A program made the position numbers and the translations under genes. A DNA stretch of 9,079 nt. It comes from Lentisphaeria bacterium (lineage in GTDB: Bacteria > Verrucomicrobiota > Lentisphaeria > Oligosphaerales > PUNB01). The DNA is taken from NCBI GenBank assembly GCA_007133055.1, contig SLNM01000053.1, forward strand, positions 1 to 9,079, written 5' to 3'. Below the pieces are notes generated by a model. It was given only the letters and a program-made list of their open reading frames with translations, was not told the origin of the DNA and made no database searches. The stretch's first letter is position 1. Each line of letters begins with the position of its first letter. Shown one piece after another: positions 1 to 7,683 of this stretch.

Positions 1-692
1 AGGAGGCCCGATTCGGCCTGCAGCGAGCCCGCTCGCGCCTGCGCTTCACGGAAATACGAGTGCCGCCGACAAGAACCGGCGAGCGGCTCCAGGTCTCGTC
101 CCGCATGGTTGAGCCGGGCGAATTCAAGACGCCGGGACAGGAGCTGTTCACCCTGATTGACATGGCAAAGTTGGAGCTGGTCTTGCAAGTGCCGGAGTCG
201 GGAGTTCGATTTCTGGAAATCGGCCAGAGGGTCGAGTTTCGCCTGGCCGGAGAAGATCAGTGGCGACAGGCTCATATCCAAAGAGTCAGCCCGGAAACCG
301 AGGATGCGCACCGTTTCTTCAAGGTCTATGCGGTCGTGGAGAATAATTCCCGCAATGGCCTTTGGCGACTGCGACCGGGTATGTATGCTGAAGCGAGAGT
401 GGTCAAGCGCGCCGATCCTTCGGCCCGGATGGTTCCGGCCGGCACCCTGAGAATCAGCGAGGTTGGATGCTGCGCCATCTTCATTGTGCAACCGGATACC
501 GACACGGAAACCGACGCGGACATCATTGCCGGCGAAGTTCGGTCATTGGAAGTCGTCAGCGGGGCGCGCCGGCGGGAGTGGGTGGAAATTTTATCGCCGG
601 ACATCCCCGACGACGCCTGGCTTGTGGTCAACCCACGATTCGACCTCGCCCCGGGGGACAGGGTTTGGGCCCGTAGAATCACTCTCAATTAA
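1..692 (+). CDS. RND efflux membrane-fusion protein (HlyD/AcrA family), 3' part
   Basis: This is the C-terminal 229 codons of a periplasmic adaptor protein; the frame is open from base 3, so the start lies before the window. Such adaptors link an inner-membrane RND permease to an outer-membrane channel. The visible part begins at the end of the alpha-hairpin (RARSRLRFTEIRVPP) and passes through the second half of the lipoyl-like barrel-sandwich (VEPGEFKTPGQELFTL). A beta-barrel domain follows (LELVLQVPESGVRFLEIGQ), including the typical adaptor phrase LRPGMYAEARV. The last domain is membrane-proximal and ends in LAPGDRVWARRI. The ATG at 60 is internal to the barrel-sandwich and is not the start. 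The permease gene follows after 109 bases with no terminator between them, so the two are probably one operon. The family assignment is firm; the substrate cannot be read from this part. Confidence 0.9.
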   Translation, partial: EARFGLQRARSRLRFTEIRVPPTRTGERLQVSSRMVEPGEFKTPGQELFTLIDMAKLELVLQVPESGVRFLEIGQRVEFRLAGEDQWRQAHIQRVSPETEDAHRFFKVYAVVENNSRNGLWRLRPGMYAEARVVKRADPSARMVPAGTLRISEVGCCAIFIVQPDTDTETDADIIAGEVRSLEVVSGARRREWVEILSPDIPDDAWLVVNPRFDLAPGDRVWARRITLN

Positions 693-787
693 GCGATTAT
701 CACCGCCGCAGCCAACCGTTTGGACAAAATCATCACTCCAAGCCACATGCCGGCAACCCAAAAACGACATTACTGACAATCCTGACG

Positions 788-801
788 AAAAGGAATTATC
801 C
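788..801 (+). promoter_or_regulatory. Ribosome binding site deciding the permease start
   Basis: AAAAGGA (788-794) lies 7 bases before the ATG at 802. The reading frame is open well upstream and overlaps the adaptor gene in another frame, so this site decides the start. Confidence 0.75.
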
Positions 802-3800
802 ATGGGGGTATTGGAAGCGCTAATTCGACGCAAAGTGCTCACCACCGTGCTGCTGCTGATTGCGGTTATCATGGGCGCGCTGTCCTATCTGGCCGTCGGA
901 GTACGACGTTTTCCGGACATCGATTTCCCGGTGGCGGCGATTGTCACCATGTACCCCGGCGCCACCCCGGCCGAGATCGAGTCGGAGGTAACCACCACCA
1001 TCGAGGACGCCATCAGCACGATTGCCGGGATTGACCAAATCCAGTCATTCTCCCAGCACGGCATGTCCATCATCGTCGTCCAGTTCGACTTGGAAGAGGA
1101 CATCAACATCAAGGCCATGGACCTGCGTGATGAGATCGACTTGATCCTAGCCCGCCTGCCGGCCGACGCTCAGAACCCGACCGTTCGAAAATTCGACTTC
1201 GAGCAAATCCCGGTGCTCAGTCTGGGGCTGACCGGGGCCTACGATGTCAATCATCTGTTTGCCTTGGCCGAGGACTACCTGCAAGACCCCCTGGCTCAGG
1301 TGCCGGGAGTTGGGGAAGTGGAAATTACCGGCGGCAGGCGGCGGGAAATCCATCTGCTCCTAGACCCCCTGAAACTGCGGGCCAACAGGGTTTCACTGGA
1401 CCAGGTGGCCAACGCTCTGCGCACTGCCAACATCGAAATCTCCGCCGGCACCATCACTCAGACATCGCTGGAATACGCAGTTCGAACCCAGGGAAAATTC
1501 AGGACAATCGAGGAAATTGCCGAAGTTCCGGTGCTCCGGCGTGAAAACAGCACTGTCTATGTCCGGCACCTCGGTGAAGTGGTTGACTCGTTCGAGGATG
1601 AACGCGAGCGCTCCCGAGCCGATGGCCGGGCCAGTGTGGTGCTGTCGATCACCAAGCAAGCCGATGCCAACGATGTCGAAATCTCCAACCTGGTCCAGGC
1701 CATGCTGCCGCAACTGTCGGCAATGCTGCCCGATGATGTCGAGCTGTTCATCACCGAGGACACGTCCGACTTCATTCGCGGCGCGCTGAGCAACGTGCGC
1801 AATAATATCATCCTGGGCATGCTGCTGACAGCGCTGGCCATCTACCTGTTTTTCAGCTCCTGGCGGGGCACGGTTATCACTTCCGTGGTCATGCCCGCCG
1901 CTCTGATTGTCTCCTTTGTCCTGATTCTATTCTCCGGCATCAGTCTGAATATTCTGACCCTTACCGCCCTGGCTTTGTCGGTGGGGATTGTGGTTAACAA
2001 TTCCATTCTGATTCTGGAGTCGGCGCACAGATTTGTCGACCAGGGGATACCGCCGGTTGAGGCGGCGATCAAGTCGGTAAAGGATATCGGGCTGGCGATT
2101 ATCAGCTCGACCGCCACCAACCTGGTAGTTTTTCTGCCGATTGCGTTCATGGGTGAAATTATCGGGCGTTTCTTTCGCGAGTTCGGTTTGACCATCGTAT
2201 TTGTGACCACGGTATCGCTGCTCATATCCTTCACCCTTACTCCGATGATGTGCGGTTTGATCCTGAAAAATCACCGGCGCGAAAAGAAGACCGGGTGTAT
2301 ACTGTCGGCAATCCATTTTTTTCCGAGCCTGTGGCAGTGGTGCGTGGATTGGTTGAAAAACAACTATCTGGAGGTGTTGCGCTGGTGTTTGCATTGGCGC
2401 AAAACCACCTTGCTGCTGACAGCAATGGTGGTGGTGGTCTCCTTTGCTGCGCTGTTCACCGTGGTTGGCACCGAGTTTTTCCCGTCCTCCGACGAGGGCG
2501 CCTTTCGGATCACGGTGGAGACCGGCATGGGCAGTTCGCTGGACTGGACTTCCGACCGGGTGAGTGAGATCGAAAGGGTCATTGAGCAGCAAATTCCGGC
2601 TGAGTATCTGGTGCATTACTATTCGCGTATCGGCTCGACATCCGGCTTCCTCGGCGGTGTGTCCTCCGGCACTCATCTGGGCGAAGTCTCGGTTACTTTG
2701 GTGGATGCCATGGAGCGCCCTGAATCCGTCGAGCAAATTCTCAATCGACTGCGCCCGCATCTGAGCCGGGTTCATTCGGTCCAGCTCACCCTGACAGTCC
2801 AGGGCGGGGGTGGTCCCGGCGGGGCGCCGCTGGCCATTGATGTCTACGGCGCCGACATGGCCGAGCTACAGGAGGTGGCCGGGGAAATTGTCAGCCTGAT
2901 GGCATCCGTCCGGGGCACCACCGACATCGACCAGTCCTATCGCACTGGCCGGACCGATCTGATTTTCACCCCGGACCACGCCAGCCTGCAACGCCATAAC
3001 CTTCAGGCCCGAACAGTCGGGCTCGCCTTGCGCTCCTATATCGAAGGGCAGACCCCGACACAGTTCACGGATCAGGACCAGGAATACGATATTCGGCTGC
3101 GGCTGCCCAAGGAGTACCGCGATACCAGCGAAAGCCTGGAGGCAATGTTCATCCCCTCTCCGGTTGACGGACAGATGGTGCCGATTGGCGAGTTGGGTCG
3201 GATCGAGTACCTGGCCGGCCCCGTATCCATCATGCGCAAAGACCGACAACGCCTGATTACGGTATCCTCGGAGCTGACCGGAGAACGCACGCTCGGGCAG
3301 GTGCGCGATGATCTGGAGAGAGCGATGCAGGAACAATTGCAGATTCCGCCGGGGGTCAGGGTAAGCTTCGCGGGCGAAGTCGAAGTGATGCGGGATAACT
3401 TCGCCGAGCTGTTCAGAGCCATGGGCACGGCTACAGTCCTGACCTTCCTGAGCACGGCGGGCATTATCGAGTCGTTCTTTCTGGCTATTGTCATCATCCT
3501 TACCATACCGGTTTCGCTGGTCGGGGTTACTCTGGCCTTGATCCTGGGCGGTGTGGCTTTGAATATTTTTTCTCTGATGGCCATGATTATGCTGGTGGGC
3601 ATGGTAGTCAACAACGCCATCATCGTACTCGATTACGCCACTCGCGAAGAACAGATGAAACTGCCGCCCTGGGAGCGGGTTTACGAAGCCTGCGCCGCCC
3701 GTTTCCGGGTCCTGCTGATGGCCAACCTAACTACCATCGCAGCCATGATCCCCCTATCCCTGGGACTTGGTTTCGGGGGTGAAATTTTCCGCCCTCTGGC

Positions 3801-3906
3801 TCTGGTGCAAATCGGCGGGCTGGTGGCGGCCGGCTCCCTGGCACTGCTGGTCATCCCGGTCATCTACGCAAGCTGGTATTCTTTCCGCGAGAAGGACAAG
3901 CCATAA
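802..3906 (+). CDS. RND efflux permease (HAE/AcrB-like) with Asn-substituted proton-relay positions
   Basis: This is an inner-membrane RND permease of 1034 residues, close to the roughly 1040 usual for AcrB-type pumps. The frame is open from far upstream, but the ATG at 802 is chosen because AAAAGGA precedes it by 7 bases and the protein then begins in family style (MGVLEALIRRKVLTT, TM1). It has the expected two-fold layout: TM1, a large periplasmic loop (PGATPAEIESEVT), TM2-6 from about residue 335, a second loop from about 575, and TM8-12 to the end. In AcrB, Asp407 and Asp408 in TM4 and Lys940 in TM10 carry the protons. Here TM4 reads GIVVNNSILILE (Asn399, Asn400) and TM10 reads GMVVNNAIIVLDY (Asn937, Asn938). 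Some HAE subfamilies are known to have Asn in TM10, but loss of both TM4 acids is unusual. Otherwise the gene is intact, with no frameshift. Substrate is unknown; it could be drugs, lipids or another hydrophobic compound. Confidence 0.93.
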   Translation: MGVLEALIRRKVLTTVLLLIAVIMGALSYLAVGVRRFPDIDFPVAAIVTMYPGATPAEIESEVTTTIEDAISTIAGIDQIQSFSQHGMSIIVVQFDLEEDINIKAMDLRDEIDLILARLPADAQNPTVRKFDFEQIPVLSLGLTGAYDVNHLFALAEDYLQDPLAQVPGVGEVEITGGRRREIHLLLDPLKLRANRVSLDQVANALRTANIEISAGTITQTSLEYAVRTQGKFRTIEEIAEVPVLRRENSTVYVRHLGEVVDSFEDERERSRADGRASVVLSITKQADANDVEISNLVQAMLPQLSAMLPDDVELFITEDTSDFIRGALSNVRNNIILGMLLTALAIYLFFSSWRGTVITSVVMPAALIVSFVLILFSGISLNILTLTALALSVGIVVNNSILILESAHRFVDQGIPPVEAAIKSVKDIGLAIISSTATNLVVFLPIAFMGEIIGRFFREFGLTIVFVTTVSLLISFTLTPMMCGLILKNHRREKKTGCILSAIHFFPSLWQWCVDWLKNNYLEVLRWCLHWRKTTLLLTAMVVVVSFAALFTVVGTEFFPSSDEGAFRITVETGMGSSLDWTSDRVSEIERVIEQQIPAEYLVHYYSRIGSTSGFLGGVSSGTHLGEVSVTLVDAMERPESVEQILNRLRPHLSRVHSVQLTLTVQGGGGPGGAPLAIDVYGADMAELQEVAGEIVSLMASVRGTTDIDQSYRTGRTDLIFTPDHASLQRHNLQARTVGLALRSYIEGQTPTQFTDQDQEYDIRLRLPKEYRDTSESLEAMFIPSPVDGQMVPIGELGRIEYLAGPVSIMRKDRQRLITVSSELTGERTLGQVRDDLERAMQEQLQIPPGVRVSFAGEVEVMRDNFAELFRAMGTATVLTFLSTAGIIESFFLAIVIILTIPVSLVGVTLALILGGVALNIFSLMAMIMLVGMVVNNAIIVLDYATREEQMKLPPWERVYEACAARFRVLLMANLTTIAAMIPLSLGLGFGGEIFRPLALVQIGGLVAAGSLALLVIPVIYASWYSFREKDKP

Positions 3907-3937
3907 GACGGGGGCTTCCGCAGAATCCGTGGGGCGG

Positions 3938-3962
3938 AAAACCAATTGGGCTTCCTGGTTTT
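3938..3962 (+). terminator. Possible weak terminator after the permease gene
   Basis: A perfect 7-bp stem, AAAACCA (3938-3944) with TGGTTTT (3956-3962), encloses an 11-base loop 32 bases after the permease stop. The base of the stem is AT-rich and supplies four T but no longer U tract. A second stem, TTCCGC with GCGGAA (3916-3939), overlaps it. Termination here is plausible but weak. Confidence 0.3.
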
Positions 3963-4090
3963 GCAGGATAGATTTGCGCCCACCAGACATTTACGAAACA
4001 GGCAAAAACCTTGTCCGGCCCTTTGGGGCTATAACATCTACCGCTTTGTGCCCTATTGTACCTACGGGCAGCCTGCCTGACCACTTAGCT

Positions 4091-4096
4091 TATAAT
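4091..4096 (+). promoter_or_regulatory. Candidate -10 box of an intergenic RNA
   Basis: A perfect TATAAT lies in the convergent gap between the permease and the pseudouridine synthase. No good -35 hexamer lies 16-18 bases upstream, so it is only a candidate. It points into a structured stretch that ends in an intrinsic terminator. Confidence 0.35.
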
Positions 4097-4102
4097 CTGA
4101 TC

Positions 4103-4341
4103 CCACATGAATGTGGTCAGACTGCAAGTGTGTCAGGTCCCCGCCCGTAGAACGCACCCCGCTCACCGATACGGCCGAGGACGACCGTATTACCACGGGT
4201 TCGCGGAGCATTGGAGGATTTCCGGCTCAAAGAGCCGCCTGGAGGAAGCCGGTCTCCGGCTTGTCATCAACCCTCGCTCCAGCTGTCCCCCCCGCGTTTA
4301 TTCTCGCACGATTGAAGTGCCCCTTCAGGGCACATTTTTTT
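4103..4341 (+). ncRNA. Candidate structured non-coding RNA, family not recognised
   Basis: This stretch has no credible coding frame but is rich in perfect stems. They are CCACA/TGTGG around TGAA (4104-4117), ATACGG/CCGTAT (4169-4190), GGCTC/GAGCC around AAA (4224-4236), and AAGCCGG/CCGGCTT around TCT (4246-4262). The last lies inside an outer pair CTGGAG/CTCCAG (4239-4282). The unit is bounded by a TATAAT box at 4091 and an intrinsic terminator at 4317-4341, giving an RNA of about 240 bases on the plus strand. The segment GTGGTCAG (4113-4120) can pair either with the first hairpin's left arm or with CTGACCAC at 4077-4084, hinting at alternative folds. It lacks the end-to-end pairing of 6S RNA, the P4 motif of RNase P RNA and the tRNA-like ends of tmRNA. 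It may instead be a long 3' UTR of the permease. The structures are seen in the sequence; the RNA itself is inferred. Confidence 0.4.
4317..4341 (+). terminator. Rho-independent terminator
   Basis: The stem GTGCCC (4317-4322) and GGGCAC (4328-4333) encloses a 5-base loop and is followed after one A by seven T (4335-4341). It abuts the stop codon of the convergent pseudouridine synthase gene. The T run serves plus-strand transcripts; on the minus strand the hairpin is followed by a sequence poor in U, so it would stop that side less well. Confidence 0.8.
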
Positions 4342-5096
4342 CATGATGACAACGCAGCCACTTCGCTCTTTCGCAGATGCCGCCACTGGCCGGGTTTCAA
4401 TTCGGCATCGAAAATCGGACCAATACCGATTCTCTGCAACCTGACGATGTCGGCGCCGACCGCCTGGCAAAGTCGGCGAATCTCCCGTTTGCGGCCTTCC
4501 TGCAAGACTATTTCAAGCTCGGTAATCATCGTCTTTCCACCGTGAACGGCGATCCGGCGCAGTTTCCTGGGACGCAGCACTTCGCCCTCGCTGACCAGGC
4601 CACCGCGCATTCGGCGCAACACCGCATTGTCCACCCTGTCCCGGACATAAACCCGATATGTCTTCTCCACACCATGCCGGGGGTGGGCCACCCTTTGGGC
4701 AAACTGACCGTCATTGGTGCAAACCAGCAACCCCTCGCTGTCACGGTCCAGACGCCCGACCGTGAACAACCGGCCAAAATGTTGCGGCAGCAACTCCCTG
4801 ACCAGGCGGGCGGCGTGCCGGTCATGGCTGGAGCAGGTAACTCCGACCGGCTTGTAGAGCAACAGATAATACCTCTCCGAAGGACGCAATGGCCTACCGT
4901 CGAAATATACCTGGTCACGATGCGGGTCAACCTTGAGAGCCGGACTGGTTACACGCTCTCCGTTGACCTCGACGCAATGGCTGGCCAGCAGCTCTTCGCA
5001 GGCCCGGCGCGAAGCCACCCCCGCCATCGCCAGATACCGGGCAATGCGCATCCGCCCGTCGCCCCGGCGATCATGGTTGCTGCCTTGTTTTCCCAT
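4341..5096 (-). CDS. rRNA pseudouridine synthase, RsuA/RluB/RluE/RluF family
   Basis: This protein of 251 residues isomerises a uridine of ribosomal RNA to pseudouridine, acting in the cytoplasm on the large or small subunit RNA. An S4 RNA-binding domain comes first (RIARYLAMAGVASRRACEEL, about residues 18-75). The catalytic domain then has YKPVGV (81-86), GRLDRDSEGLL with the catalytic Asp117, and EGRKREIRRLC (200-210). A domain order of S4 then RsuA-type catalysis, and the total length, fit RluB best, but RsuA, RluE and RluF cannot be excluded, so no symbol is given. The ATG at 5096 has AAGG six bases upstream. The family usually starts at the Met of MRIARYL (5051), but that codon has no good ribosome site. 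The gene runs convergent to the efflux operon and lies about 260 bases after hisC. Confidence 0.93.
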   Translation of the reverse strand: MGKQGSNHDRRGDGRMRIARYLAMAGVASRRACEELLASHCVEVNGERVTSPALKVDPHRDQVYFDGRPLRPSERYYLLLYKPVGVTCSSHDRHAARLVRELLPQHFGRLFTVGRLDRDSEGLLVCTNDGQFAQRVAHPRHGVEKTYRVYVRDRVDNAVLRRMRGGLVSEGEVLRPRKLRRIAVHGGKTMITELEIVLQEGRKREIRRLCQAVGADIVRLQRIGIGPIFDAELKPGQWRHLRKSEVAALSS

Positions 5097-5115
5097 TCTA
5101 GACCTTGTGGAAAAA

Positions 5116-5195
5116 GGGGACGGTTGACGATTACGAAATTACGATTGGGCACAAAAATCGTCGCCCTTAATCGTTTCCCGATTGCCCTTGTCCCC
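5116..5195. repeat. Degenerate palindromic dispersed repeat, copy 1
   Basis: GACGATTACG (5126-5135), then TGGGCACAAAAATCGTCG (5146-5163), matches the reverse complement of 8404-8469 with small gaps. Internal pairing is possible: ACGATT with AATCGT and GGGC with GCCC, and an outer GGGGAC (5116-5121) with GTCCCC (5190-5195). It is probably a non-coding, stem-forming repeat spread in this genome. Confidence 0.5.
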
Positions 5196-5196
5196 C

Positions 5197-5223
5197 TTTC
5201 GCATATTTCGCGTGTTTCGCGGT
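5197..5223. repeat. Three 9-bp tandem units TTTCGCNNN
   Basis: TTTCGCATA, TTTCGCGTG and TTTCGCGGT follow each other without gaps. The array is short and lies directly after the palindromic repeat. Confidence 0.5.
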
Positions 5224-5359
5224 TGAAAAAAATGCAGCCCTGCCCAACTGCCGGATTATAGTTCGGGACACCGCCGAAGGCAGAGCCGGAGCATAGCGCG
5301 GAGGCAACGTTCAAACCAACACGAACTCGGAACTTCAACCCTTTTCGCGGATGGTCTGG

Positions 5360-6466
5360 CTAGTCCGAGGGCAGACCCGGCAGCTCGGATACAATGGCAC
5401 GGGTGGCTTCGAGCAAACGCTCCATTCCCTCGGGCCGACCGACCGTGATCCGCACATAGTCGCCCGTGCGCTCGCCCGGAAAATAACGAACAAGAATACC
5501 ACGTGCCCGCAACGCCTCGCTGTACTGGCTGGCAGGCAGCGGCGGGCGGGCAAAAACAAAGTTGGCCTGCGAGGGAAGGACTGCAAAGCCAAGCTCGGCA
5601 AGAGACTCTGACAACGCCGCCCGCGCCGCCCGAATCGCCGCCGTGTTCTCAGCCATGTACTCTGCATCATCGAGCGCGGCCACCGCCAACAACTGAGCAG
5701 GCAATGATAGATTGTACGAATCCTTGACCTTCGACATCTGCTCAATCAATGGTTCGGCGGCGAATGCCAGCCCGACCCGCAGTCCGGCCAGCGAATAACT
5801 TTTTGAAAGCGTACGTGAAACCACCACGTTGGGCAGGTTTCCAACCAGGCCAAGACAGTGGTCGTCGGCAAAGTCGGCATAGGCTTCGTCAATCCATACC
5901 ACCCCGGCGAACTGCCGGCACAACCTTTCCATGCGCCGCATTGGAAAACTCGTAGCGGTAGGAGCATTGGGCCGGGCGATGAACAACAGAGGACAGGCTG
6001 CAACGGCGGCAGGCAGCTCCTCGGGCAGTTGAAAATCATCGTCCAGCGGCAGAATCGCCGCCTGCGCGCCCTGGATTTTGGCCAGCACCGGGTACAGGGA
6101 GTAGCTGGGGTCGACGTAGGCCAGCGAATCACCCTGGTCAACCAGAGTCCGAACTCCGATGGTCAGAAGGTCGTCGGAGCCATTTCCGGCGATTATCTGC
6201 TCCGGTCGGAAACCATAGAGCCGGCCTGCGGTTTCGCGCAGCTTACGGGCGCTCGGATCAGGGTAGAGCTGCAAGCGCTGGCCTGCCCAGTCAAGCAGCA
6301 CCTGCCGAACCCGCGGCGAAGGCGGATAGGGGTTCTCGTTGGTATTGAGCTTAATGATCGAACTGTCGGTCGGCTGCTCGCCCGGAGCATAGCCGCGCAT
6401 CGAAAGGATATTGCCGCGAACCCGGCAACCCTGTCCGGACGATCCATGGTACTGGGTGTCAATCAT
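5360..6466 (-). CDS. hisC: Histidinol-phosphate aminotransferase
   Basis: This PLP enzyme of 368 residues converts imidazole-acetol phosphate and glutamate to histidinol phosphate and 2-oxoglutarate, a late step of histidine synthesis in the cytoplasm. It is a fold-type I class II aminotransferase. Visible motifs in order are KLNTNENPYPPSP (39-51), GNGSDD (94-99), RPNAPT with the conserved Asn167, WIDEAYADF (191-199), SRTLSKSYSLAGLRVG with the PLP-binding Lys222, and VRITVG with the substrate-binding Arg339. The N-terminal motif MRGYAPGEQP and the length fit HisC. The ATG at 6466 has GAGAGG seven bases upstream and keeps the family's RGNILSM lead; Met23 would remove it. A perfect -35 hexamer TTGACA lies at 6515-6520 on this strand but without a good -10. 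No other his genes are in the window. Related aminotransferases of broad specificity cannot be fully excluded. Confidence 0.94.
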   Translation of the reverse strand: MIDTQYHGSSGQGCRVRGNILSMRGYAPGEQPTDSSIIKLNTNENPYPPSPRVRQVLLDWAGQRLQLYPDPSARKLRETAGRLYGFRPEQIIAGNGSDDLLTIGVRTLVDQGDSLAYVDPSYSLYPVLAKIQGAQAAILPLDDDFQLPEELPAAVAACPLLFIARPNAPTATSFPMRRMERLCRQFAGVVWIDEAYADFADDHCLGLVGNLPNVVVSRTLSKSYSLAGLRVGLAFAAEPLIEQMSKVKDSYNLSLPAQLLAVAALDDAEYMAENTAAIRAARAALSESLAELGFAVLPSQANFVFARPPLPASQYSEALRARGILVRYFPGERTGDYVRITVGRPEGMERLLEATRAIVSELPGLPSD

Positions 6467-6695
6467 GGTTCAACCTCTCAGCATGGTTCTTGGCATGGTC
6501 CCGGTAATTTAACATGTCAAGGGAAAATAACATGAACATCCATATGATAACCACAGATCACGCGGATTTCCGCAGATAGGGCAAAGATCGGCGTCGGCTG
6601 AAAGTTGTTGAGATTGCGTGCAATGGCGCCTCGCAGTAGATGGCTCATGAATTATTCAGGCTAGCGGAGCGGGTGGTGGAATCCGATGGCCTGGC
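6467..6695. other. Intergenic region between the FtsI-like gene and hisC
   Basis: The 229 bases hold one copy of a 22-bp dispersed repeat (6557-6578) and a consensus -35 hexamer for hisC (6515-6520, minus strand). All three minus-strand frames after the FtsI-like stop close quickly, and none resembles a transpeptidase. Confidence 0.6.
6557..6578 (+). repeat. 22-bp dispersed repeat, copy 1
   Basis: The 22 bases starting ATCACGCGGATTTCCGC match exactly, in inverted orientation, 8758-8779. The core GCGGATTTCCGC can form a small hairpin. Two exact copies in non-coding DNA on either side of the mraZ cluster indicate a dispersed element. Confidence 0.8.
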
Positions 6696-7406
6696 TCAAT
6701 CCCGCGACCTCAGCGCAAAGGGCAGATAGACATCGTAGCCGCCGCGCATGTCACGCACCACTTCGCGTGTGGCGGGCAGAGGCCGTCCATCCCGGTCAAG
6801 GCGAACCCGCATGACCGCCGGAACCCCGCGCAACAACCTGTCATGCTCCTTTTCCCAGCCGGAAACGCCGACCTCGATCGAATCCTCGAAAGCCACCTGG
6901 CCAATCCGACGACGCAAGCCCGAATGATCAATCCGACGGCGTTCAAAGTAAGCCTGCACACGCAACGACGACAACTGCGCCAGCAATGGCTGAACGACGC
7001 TCATTTCCTCCGGCTCAAGCGACCGCTTCAAACGGATTCTGCTGCCGCCGCGGGTTACCGCACGCTCCTGGCGCCAATGCCGATCAGGAGACAATGCCGC
7101 CGATATCAACTGCCATTCGTAGCGGGCGCGCGACAGGTCGTCGGGCACCTGCCAGTCAAGGGAAAAATGGCGTGAACTCCAGGCCAGAGGACGACCGTTG
7201 GCGTCGAGCAACCGACCACGTGCGGCGGGCACCAGCTCGTACTGCCAACCGGCCCGGGGATGGACTTCCAGTAAAAAACGCTCGCGCTGCCACCACATTA
7301 CCTGCGACAGCCGAAACAATAACAGCACCGTCCAAACTAACATAACCAGCCAGAGAACGTAAAAAGGACGGCTCTGCTTGACTGTGTGAAAATCCTGTTC
7401 AGTCAT
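6696..7406 (-). CDS. FtsI/PBP2-like membrane protein lacking the transpeptidase domain
   Basis: The 236-residue protein looks like the front half of a class B penicillin-binding protein. A short cytoplasmic N-terminus is followed by one TM segment (about 14-34). The dimerisation-domain signature AARGRLLDANGRPLA comes next (61-75). The second half of that domain follows, with SGWEKEHDRLLRG (182-194), which matches the family's GxE..YD..L.G stretch. It stops at GGYDVYLPFALRSRD, just where class B PBPs begin the transpeptidase part, so the catalytic SxxK, SxN and KTG motifs are all absent. The three minus-strand frames downstream show no lost transpeptidase. Its start overlaps the stop of the preceding gene by 8 bases (ATGACTGA) and has no clear ribosome site, which suggests translational coupling. 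In the dcw cluster ftsI normally follows ftsL, as here. It may be a non-catalytic scaffold that partners FtsL-like proteins, or a decaying ftsI remnant. The open frame and coupling argue for the former. Confidence 0.8.
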   Translation of the reverse strand: MTEQDFHTVKQSRPFYVLWLVMLVWTVLLLFRLSQVMWWQRERFLLEVHPRAGWQYELVPAARGRLLDANGRPLAWSSRHFSLDWQVPDDLSRARYEWQLISAALSPDRHWRQERAVTRGGSRIRLKRSLEPEEMSVVQPLLAQLSSLRVQAYFERRRIDHSGLRRRIGQVAFEDSIEVGVSGWEKEHDRLLRGVPAVMRVRLDRDGRPLPATREVVRDMRGGYDVYLPFALRSRD

Positions 7407-7683
7407 GATGCAAAGGCACTGTTCTCACCACCAAGCAGGCTTGAATCAGAACATGCGGCTCCAGCTCGGCCAGACGACGCCACTGGTCGCCGTGCTGATC
7501 GTCTATATGATCAACAATACGGTGACTCCATTCGCGCATCTTATTCTCCGTCTGACGCTGCCGCACAGGCCTGCTCGACAGCTCGTCGGCAATATTCCTG
7601 GCGCCCACTGCTAGAATACTGACAATCGTTACCAGTGCAGGTATCCATAAGTGTCTTCGCCAACTGTTGATACGTAAATTCAT
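7399..7683 (-). CDS. Small bitopic membrane protein, FtsL-like by position and topology
   Basis: This 94-residue protein has a short basic N-terminus (Arg4, Arg9, Arg10), one TM segment (about 12-28, LWIPALVTIVSILAVGA) and a charged 65-residue tail predicted outside the membrane. This is the topology of FtsL, which binds FtsB and FtsI in the divisome. Sequence similarity to FtsL is not evident by eye, and the tail lacks a clear leucine zipper, so no symbol is given. The start is firm: AAGGAG stands 8 bases before the ATG at 7683. It lies between mraZ and an FtsI-like gene, the usual place of ftsL after rsmH, and its stop overlaps the next start. Function is inferred mainly from context; another small membrane protein is possible. 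Confidence 0.7.
   Translation of the reverse strand: MNLRINSWRRHLWIPALVTIVSILAVGARNIADELSSRPVRQRQTENKMREWSHRIVDHIDDQHGDQWRRLAELEPHVLIQACLVVRTVPLHHD

Larger units (their letters stand above)
5097..5359. other. Intergenic region between hisC and the pseudouridine synthase gene
   Basis: The 263 bases hold no gene. They contain a palindromic dispersed-repeat copy (5126-5195) and three 9-base units TTTCGCNNN (5197-5223). No clear terminator for hisC or promoter for the downstream gene was seen. Confidence 0.6.

Noticed and set aside
463..801. Extended permease frame starting at the ATG at 463
   Set aside because: It overlaps the adaptor gene in another frame, its residues are low-complexity and unlike RND proteins, and the ATG at 802 has a good ribosome site and a typical N-terminus.
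4103..4341. Identification as 6S RNA, RNase P RNA, tmRNA or SRP RNA
   Set aside because: The ends do not pair as in 6S; the RNase P P4 motif, the tRNA-like acceptor and T-arm of tmRNA, and the SRP GGAAGGAAGCAG-type motif are absent. A short GTCAGGTCC match to SRP RNA is likely chance.
4111..4545. Plus-strand frame of 144 codons across the convergent gap
   Set aside because: It crosses a strong terminator and runs antisense into the pseudouridine synthase gene, with no family features or ribosome site.
5858..6535. Long plus-strand frame opposite hisC
   Set aside because: It is antisense to a clear enzyme gene and arises from the GC-rich codon use of hisC.
6467..6695. A frameshifted transpeptidase domain downstream of the FtsI-like gene
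   Set aside because: All three minus-strand frames after 6696 close within about 20 codons and show no SxxK-like or other PBP motif.
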